From: Clostridiales bacterium
GTDB taxonomy: Bacteria > Bacillota > Clostridia > Christensenellales > QAND01
Assembly (NCBI GenBank): GCA_015056185.1
Contig: SVGV01000004.1
Coordinates: 1 to 39,006 of the forward strand
Direction of reading: 5' to 3'
DNA: 39,006 bases
In this document: in pieces, positions 35,014 through 39,006 of the stretch
Position numbering within the stretch: the stretch's first letter is position 1
Layout of the letters: each line of letters begins with the position of its first letter
Position numbers and translations under genes: made by a program
Notes under the pieces: generated by a model
What the model saw: the letters and a program-made list of their open reading frames with translations, nothing else
Databases searched by the model: none
What the model was told of the DNA's origin: nothing

Positions 35014-35798
35014 GCGCACCCCTGTTAAGCATCCGTGACCTCACCATCCAGTTTGGCGGTTTGACCGCTGTGGACGGCTTCCACCTGGATCTTTATGAAA
35101 ACCAGCTCCAGGGGCTCATCGGCCCCAACGGCGCAGGCAAGACCACCGTGTTTAACCTGCTGACCGGCGTGTACAAGCCCACCCGGGGCAGCATTGAGCT
35201 TGACGGCAAGAGCATCGTTGGGCTCAAGCACCATAAGATCGTAAAACTGGGCATCGCCCGCACCTTCCAGAACATCCGCCTGTTTAAAGCCATGACGGTG
35301 CTGGATAACGTGCGCACCGCCTACGACCACAACTTAAAGTATTCCGCCTTAAGCGGCGTGCTCCGCCTGCCCAGCTACTGGAAGCAGGAAAAGGAATCCA
35401 CCGAAGAGGCCTTAAAGCTTTTAAAGGTGTTCGGCCTGGAGGAACAGGCCAATACCCGTGCGGATAACCTGCCCTACGGCCAGCAGCGCAAATTAGAGAT
35501 CGCCCGGGCGCTGGCATCCAAGCCCAAAGTGCTGCTGCTGGATGAACCCGCCGCCGGTATGAACCCCACCGAGACCCAGGAATTGATGGAGACCATCCGC
35601 TCTATCCGGGAGCAATTCCATGTATCCATCCTGCTCATCGACCACGATATGAGCCTGATCATGGGCATCTGCGAGACCATCAGCGTGCTGGACCACGGCG
35701 TGCTCATCGCCCACGGCACCCCCGGTGAGATCGCACACAACCAGGATGTTATCACCGCTTACCTGGGTGACGACGTCAACGAAAGCGAGGAGGCGTAA
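35010..35798 (+). CDS. livG: ABC transporter ATP-binding protein LivG
   Basis: Walker A GPNGAGKTT; FGGLTAVDGF; RTFQNIRLF; LLLDEPAAGMNPTET; IDHDM. Confidence 0.95.
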   Translation: MSAPLLSIRDLTIQFGGLTAVDGFHLDLYENQLQGLIGPNGAGKTTVFNLLTGVYKPTRGSIELDGKSIVGLKHHKIVKLGIARTFQNIRLFKAMTVLDNVRTAYDHNLKYSALSGVLRLPSYWKQEKESTEEALKLLKVFGLEEQANTRADNLPYGQQRKLEIARALASKPKVLLLDEPAAGMNPTETQELMETIRSIREQFHVSILLIDHDMSLIMGICETISVLDHGVLIAHGTPGEIAHNQDVITAYLGDDVNESEEA

Positions 35799-35800
35799 CT

Positions 35801-36514
35801 ATGAGTGCAATGCTGAGCATCCGTGACCTGCACGTAAAATACGGCGCCATCCACGCCATCCAGGGGGTCAGCCTCCACGTAAACGAGGGGGAAGTTGTAT
35901 CTTTGATCGGTGCCAATGGCGCCGGCAAGACCACCATCCTCCATACCATCAGCGGCCTTGTAAAAGCAGCCGGGGGCAGCATCGAATTAGAGGGGAAGGA
36001 CCTTTTAAAGACCAACCCCAGCCAGATGATCCGCATGGGCCTTGCCCACGTGCCGGAAGGGCGGCGCATCTTTTCCAGCATGACGGTGGATGAAAACCTG
36101 GATATGGGCGCCTTTGCCCGTAAGGATAAAGAAGGCATCAAGGCGGAAAAGGAAGAGGTTTACCGCCGCTTCCCCCGTCTGCTTGAGCGCAAAGACCAGA
36201 TCGCAGGGACCCTTTCCGGCGGTGAACAGCAGATGCTGGCCATCGGCCGGGCGCTCATGGGCAACCCCCGCATCCTGTTGATGGACGAGCCCAGCATGGG
36301 CCTTGCACCCATATTGGTAAAAGAGATCTTCTCCATCATCCGTGAGTTAAAAGAGAGCGGCCTTACGGTGCTTTTGATCGAGCAGAACGCAAGGATGGCC
36401 CTTTCCATCGCGGACCGTGCCTATGTACTGGAGACAGGGCGCATCGCAGTGGAAGGCACCGCTGCAGAGCTGATGGCCAATGACGATGTGAAAAAGGCCT
36501 ATTTAGGCGCATAA
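35801..36514 (+). CDS. livF: ABC transporter ATP-binding protein LivF
   Basis: VKYGAIHAIQGVSLHVNEGEVVSLIGANGAGKTT; LSGGEQQMLAIGRALM; LLMDEPSMGLAPILV; EQNARMAL. Confidence 0.95.
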   Translation: MSAMLSIRDLHVKYGAIHAIQGVSLHVNEGEVVSLIGANGAGKTTILHTISGLVKAAGGSIELEGKDLLKTNPSQMIRMGLAHVPEGRRIFSSMTVDENLDMGAFARKDKEGIKAEKEEVYRRFPRLLERKDQIAGTLSGGEQQMLAIGRALMGNPRILLMDEPSMGLAPILVKEIFSIIRELKESGLTVLLIEQNARMALSIADRAYVLETGRIAVEGTAAELMANDDVKKAYLGA

Positions 36515-36534
36515 CCCAAGCCGGTAAGAAGATG

Positions 36535-36565
36535 GAGCGAGGTGCATCTGCCCTCGCTCTTTTTA
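36535..36565 (+). terminator. Intrinsic terminator of the liv operon
   Basis: GAGCGAGG-tgcatctgc-CCTCGCTC-TTTTTA. Confidence 0.82.
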
Positions 36566-36584
36566 TAGGTATTTATTTTGCACT

Positions 36585-37110
36585 CCCCGCGAGGGCACGA
36601 AGTGCACCGAGCAAACAGAAAAGTTTTGAAAGGGGCCTGGGGAAAACTTTTATTAAAAAGTGCCCCCCGCTACAAAAGCGCACCAAACTGCTCACTGTGT
36701 ATTTCTATAACCAAGCATGTACCTTCCCATCCCCGCGAGGGGCACGGAGTGTACCGAGCAAACGGAAAAGTTTTGAAAGGGGTCTGGGGGAAAACTTTTA
36801 TTAAAAAGTGCCCCCCGCTACAAAAGCGCACCAAACTGCTCACTGTGTATTCCTCTAACCAAGCATGAATCTTCCCATCCCCGCGAGGGGCACGAAAGTG
36901 CACCGAGCAACTTAAAGTTTTTGAAGGATCCTAAGGAAACTTTTTTCAAAAAGTTTCCTTAGAAAAAGTGCGCCGAACTAACCCTGAACGCCTACTGTAA
37001 CCAAGCACGTACCTTCCCACCCCCGCGAGGGACACGAAGTGTACCGAGCAAACAGAAAAGTTTTGAAAGGGGTCTGGGGAAAACTTTTACAAAAGTTTTC
37101 CCCCATATAA
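36585..37110. repeat. Four tandem imperfect copies of a ~142-148 bp hairpin-bearing element
   Basis: Repeat starts (CCCCGCGAGGG...) at 36585, 36731, 36879 and 37021; each carries 'CACGAAGTG(C/T)ACCGAGCAA...AAAGTTTTTGAAAGG...' plus an internal hairpin (e.g. 36931-36962 CTAAGGAAACTTTTT/AAAAAGTTTCCTTAG; 37076-37103 GGGGAAAACTTTT/AAAAGTTTTCCCC). Confidence 0.9.
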
Positions 37111-37113
37111 AAA

Positions 37114-37983
37114 ATGAAATCAAAATTCAAACACCTGTGGGCGGATGGCATGATGCTGCTCATCGCCCTCATATGGGGCAGTGCCTTTGTGGTGGTCAAA
37201 AGCACGCTGGAGAGCATCACTCCGCTGTATTTAATGGCCATTCGCTTTACCATCTCCGCTTTGGTGATGTGCATCTTCTTTTTGAAACGGATCCGCACAA
37301 GCCCCAAAGGCACCATCTTAAAGGGGCTGGGGCTGGGGAGCATCCTTGCCATTGCCTATGGGGTGCAGAGCATCGGCCTTGTGTACACCACCGCCGGCAA
37401 CAACGCCTTTTTGACGGCCATTTATGTGGTGCTTGTGCCCTTTTTCGGCTATCTGATCTTCCGCCGGCGGCCCACGGGGCGCAATCTGTTGGCTGCCGGG
37501 GTATGCCTTGCAGGCGTCGGGTTTTTATCCTTAGGGGAAGGCTTTACCATGAACATCGGCGATGCCCTTTCCCTCTTATGCGGCGTGTTCTGCGCGGTGC
37601 ACATCGTGCTGCTGGGGCACTACGCCAAGGAATGCGACGGCATGGTCATCACCGCTATGCAGTTTGTGGGCACGGCAGCCATCTTCTGGCTGTGGGCGCC
37701 CCTATGCGAAACCGCACCCCAGAGCATCAGCATGGATGTGGTGTGGAGCATCCTGTATATGTCCCTCATCTGCACGGTGCTGGCGTTGAGCATGCAGACC
37801 ATCGGGCAAAAATACGCTGACCCCAGCCGGGCATCGCTGCTATTAAGCTGTGAGGCCCTCTTTGGCACGGTGCTGGGCATTGTGCTGCTGGGCGAGCCCT
37901 TTACCCCCCGCATCGGCCTGGGCGCCGGGCTCATCTTTTGTGCGGTGCTCATTTCAGAACTGGGAGGGAAGAAGGCGGAATGA
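37114..37983 (+). CDS. DMT superfamily EamA-type transporter
   Basis: LIALIWGSAFVVVKSTLESITPLYLMAIRFTISALVMCIFF ... RASLLLSCEALFGTVLGIVLLGEPFTPRIGLGAGLIFCAVLISEL. Confidence 0.93.
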   Translation: MKSKFKHLWADGMMLLIALIWGSAFVVVKSTLESITPLYLMAIRFTISALVMCIFFLKRIRTSPKGTILKGLGLGSILAIAYGVQSIGLVYTTAGNNAFLTAIYVVLVPFFGYLIFRRRPTGRNLLAAGVCLAGVGFLSLGEGFTMNIGDALSLLCGVFCAVHIVLLGHYAKECDGMVITAMQFVGTAAIFWLWAPLCETAPQSISMDVVWSILYMSLICTVLALSMQTIGQKYADPSRASLLLSCEALFGTVLGIVLLGEPFTPRIGLGAGLIFCAVLISELGGKKAE

Positions 37984-38519
37984 ATATCGACATCACCGGA
38001 ATCACCCTAATGACGCCCCGGCTGATCCTTAGGCCCTTTTGTATGGAGGACGCCGCCGATGTGTTTGCCTACGCAAAGGATGCCGACGTGGGCCCCATGG
38101 CCGGGTGGGCACCCCATAAAGATTTGGTGGAATCCGAACGGGTGGTGCGCATGTTTATGGATGGCAAAAAGACCTTTGCGGTGGTACACCGTGAGGATGG
38201 CAATGTCATCGGCTCCATCGGCATAGAAGAACTGAGCCTTCTTTTGCCCGGGTATGGCGACCATAACGGGCGGGAGATCGGCTATGTTTTAAGCAAAAGC
38301 TACTGGGGCCAAGGGCTGATGCCCGAGGCTGCGAAGGAGGTCATCCGCTACTGTTTTGAAGAAGCCGGGTGCGAATACCTCATCTGTTCCCACAGTGCGG
38401 CGAACCACCGCAGCAAACGGGTGATGGAAAAGTGCGGCTTTACCTTTGTGTGTGAGCACCCCCGCACCCTTACAAACGGCGAAACATCCATGGCACAGTA
38501 CCATGTGCTGCTAAAATAA
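37980..38519 (+). CDS. GNAT family N-acetyltransferase (RimJ/RimL-type)
   Basis: MTPRLILRPFCMEDAADVFAYAKD...REIGYVLSKSYWGQGLMPEAAKEVIRYCFEEAGCEYLICSHSAANHRSKRVMEKCGF; start overlaps the upstream stop (ATGA). Confidence 0.92.
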   Translation: MNIDITGITLMTPRLILRPFCMEDAADVFAYAKDADVGPMAGWAPHKDLVESERVVRMFMDGKKTFAVVHREDGNVIGSIGIEELSLLLPGYGDHNGREIGYVLSKSYWGQGLMPEAAKEVIRYCFEEAGCEYLICSHSAANHRSKRVMEKCGFTFVCEHPRTLTNGETSMAQYHVLLK

Positions 38520-38548
38520 AAAAGCTCCCCAAAGGGAGCTTTTTTTGC
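38516..38548. terminator. Bidirectional intrinsic terminator
   Basis: AAAAAAGCTCCC-CAAA-GGGAGCTTTTTTT. Confidence 0.85.
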
Positions 38549-38556
38549 TTCATCTT

Positions 38557-38808
38557 TTATTTGATCTCCTGTTCCAAATCATCAAACAGATCACAGTCAA
38601 AAAACTGGCGAAGGGTGATCTCAAACCCATCGCAAAGCTTTTTTAAGTTTACCACACCGGGGTTCTGGCTTTTTTCACCCAGCATGCTGTAAATGGTGGT
38701 GGGCGGCACCCCACTGATGTTGGCTAAGGAATTCACCGTCAGCCCACGTTCTTTGCACAGGGCACGGATCCGCATTGCCACTGCCTGTTTGGTATTCATG
38801 CCCATCAC
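38557..38808 (-). CDS. XRE-family helix-turn-helix regulator
   Basis: AVAMRIRALCKERGLTVNSLANISGVPPTTIYSMLGEKSQNPGVVNLKKLCDGFEITLRQFFD. Confidence 0.9.
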   Translation of the reverse strand: MMGMNTKQAVAMRIRALCKERGLTVNSLANISGVPPTTIYSMLGEKSQNPGVVNLKKLCDGFEITLRQFFDCDLFDDLEQEIK

Positions 38809-38860
38809 CCCTTACCGGTTCATCGGTACATAGGGTAACCAAATTTACGACAAATCGTGT

Positions 38861-38910
38861 AGGATATATCGTAAACATAAAAATTTTGTGCTATGATTAC
38901 GATATATCCT
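38861..38910. promoter_or_regulatory. Perfect 14-bp inverted repeat operator candidate in the XRE/SLOG-like intergenic region
   Basis: AGGATATATCGTAA (38861-38874) ... TTACGATATATCCT (38897-38910); overlaps candidate extended -10 TGCTATGAT (38892-38897 = TATGAT). Confidence 0.75.
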
Positions 38911-38928
38911 GTTTTTCGAGGTGCATGG

Positions 38929-39006
38929 ATGATCTGTACCTTTATGGGCCACGGCGATGCCCCGCCGGATGTAGTCCCCCTGCTGACGGATGTGCTAAGC
39001 AGGCTC
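38929..39006 (+). CDS. Partial SLOG/DUF1273-like protein (runs off the right edge)
   Basis: ATG at 38929 preceded by GAGGTG; reads MICTFMGHGDAPPDVVPLLTDVLSRL, resembling the 'TFxGHRDxP' N-terminus of SLOG-family proteins. Confidence 0.6.
   Translation, partial: MICTFMGHGDAPPDVVPLLTDVLSRL

Noticed and set aside
36532-36868. ORFs on both strands through the 36.6 kb repeat array (e.g. SFERGLGKTFIKKCPPLQKRTKLLTVY)
   Set aside because: The ORFs only reflect the repeat unit being read through; no RBS and the hairpins lie inside them. Treated as repeats, not genes.
36585-37110. CRISPR array
   Set aside because: Unit is ~145 bp with imperfect copies and no short repeat/unique-spacer alternation; no cas genes nearby.
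1-39006. tRNA/rRNA genes, prophage or IS transposase
   Set aside because: No cloverleaf-like GGTTCGANTCC segments, rRNA signatures, or transposase/integrase/phage proteins were recognised on either strand.

Overview
The window is about 39 kb of a moderately GC-rich bacterial chromosome, most likely a gut Firmicutes/Clostridia-type genome (inferred from protein style, Shine-Dalgarno use and intergenic repeats; not confirmed by any search). From 0 to 22.3 kb genes are almost all on the minus strand: a partial tyrosine phosphatase, NYN+LOTUS protein, PHP phosphoesterase, C_GCAxxG_C_C protein, P-loop kinase, NudC-like Nudix, a ~10.3 kb glycan operon, nitroreductase, cytidine deaminase, SAM methyltransferase, an AT-rich degenerate dGTPase-like protein and an RlmD-type rRNA methyltransferase. 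From 22.4 kb onward genes are mostly on the plus strand: an aconitase-family hydratase, uracil/xanthine permease, tandem nitroreductases, a divergent PTS EIIA-Man/RpiR pair, a complete liv-type branched-chain amino acid ABC operon, an EamA transporter, a GNAT, an XRE regulator and a partial SLOG-like gene. The strongest candidate for an undescribed system is the operon at 6251-16532. It combines a PglC-like sugar transferase, flippase, polymerase and one GT2 with a thiotemplate-like set: ANL ligase, stand-alone carrier protein, ATP-grasp, FemAB/GNAT-like transferase, DegT-like aminotransferase and hexapeptide acyltransferase. Other notable signals are an in-frame TGA splitting a GNAT gene, a structured attenuator-like leader before the liv operon, four tandem ~145-bp hairpin-bearing repeats at 36.6-37.1 kb, a perfect 14-bp inverted repeat in the XRE/SLOG divergent promoter, and an orphan gene bracketed by two identical-stem terminators.
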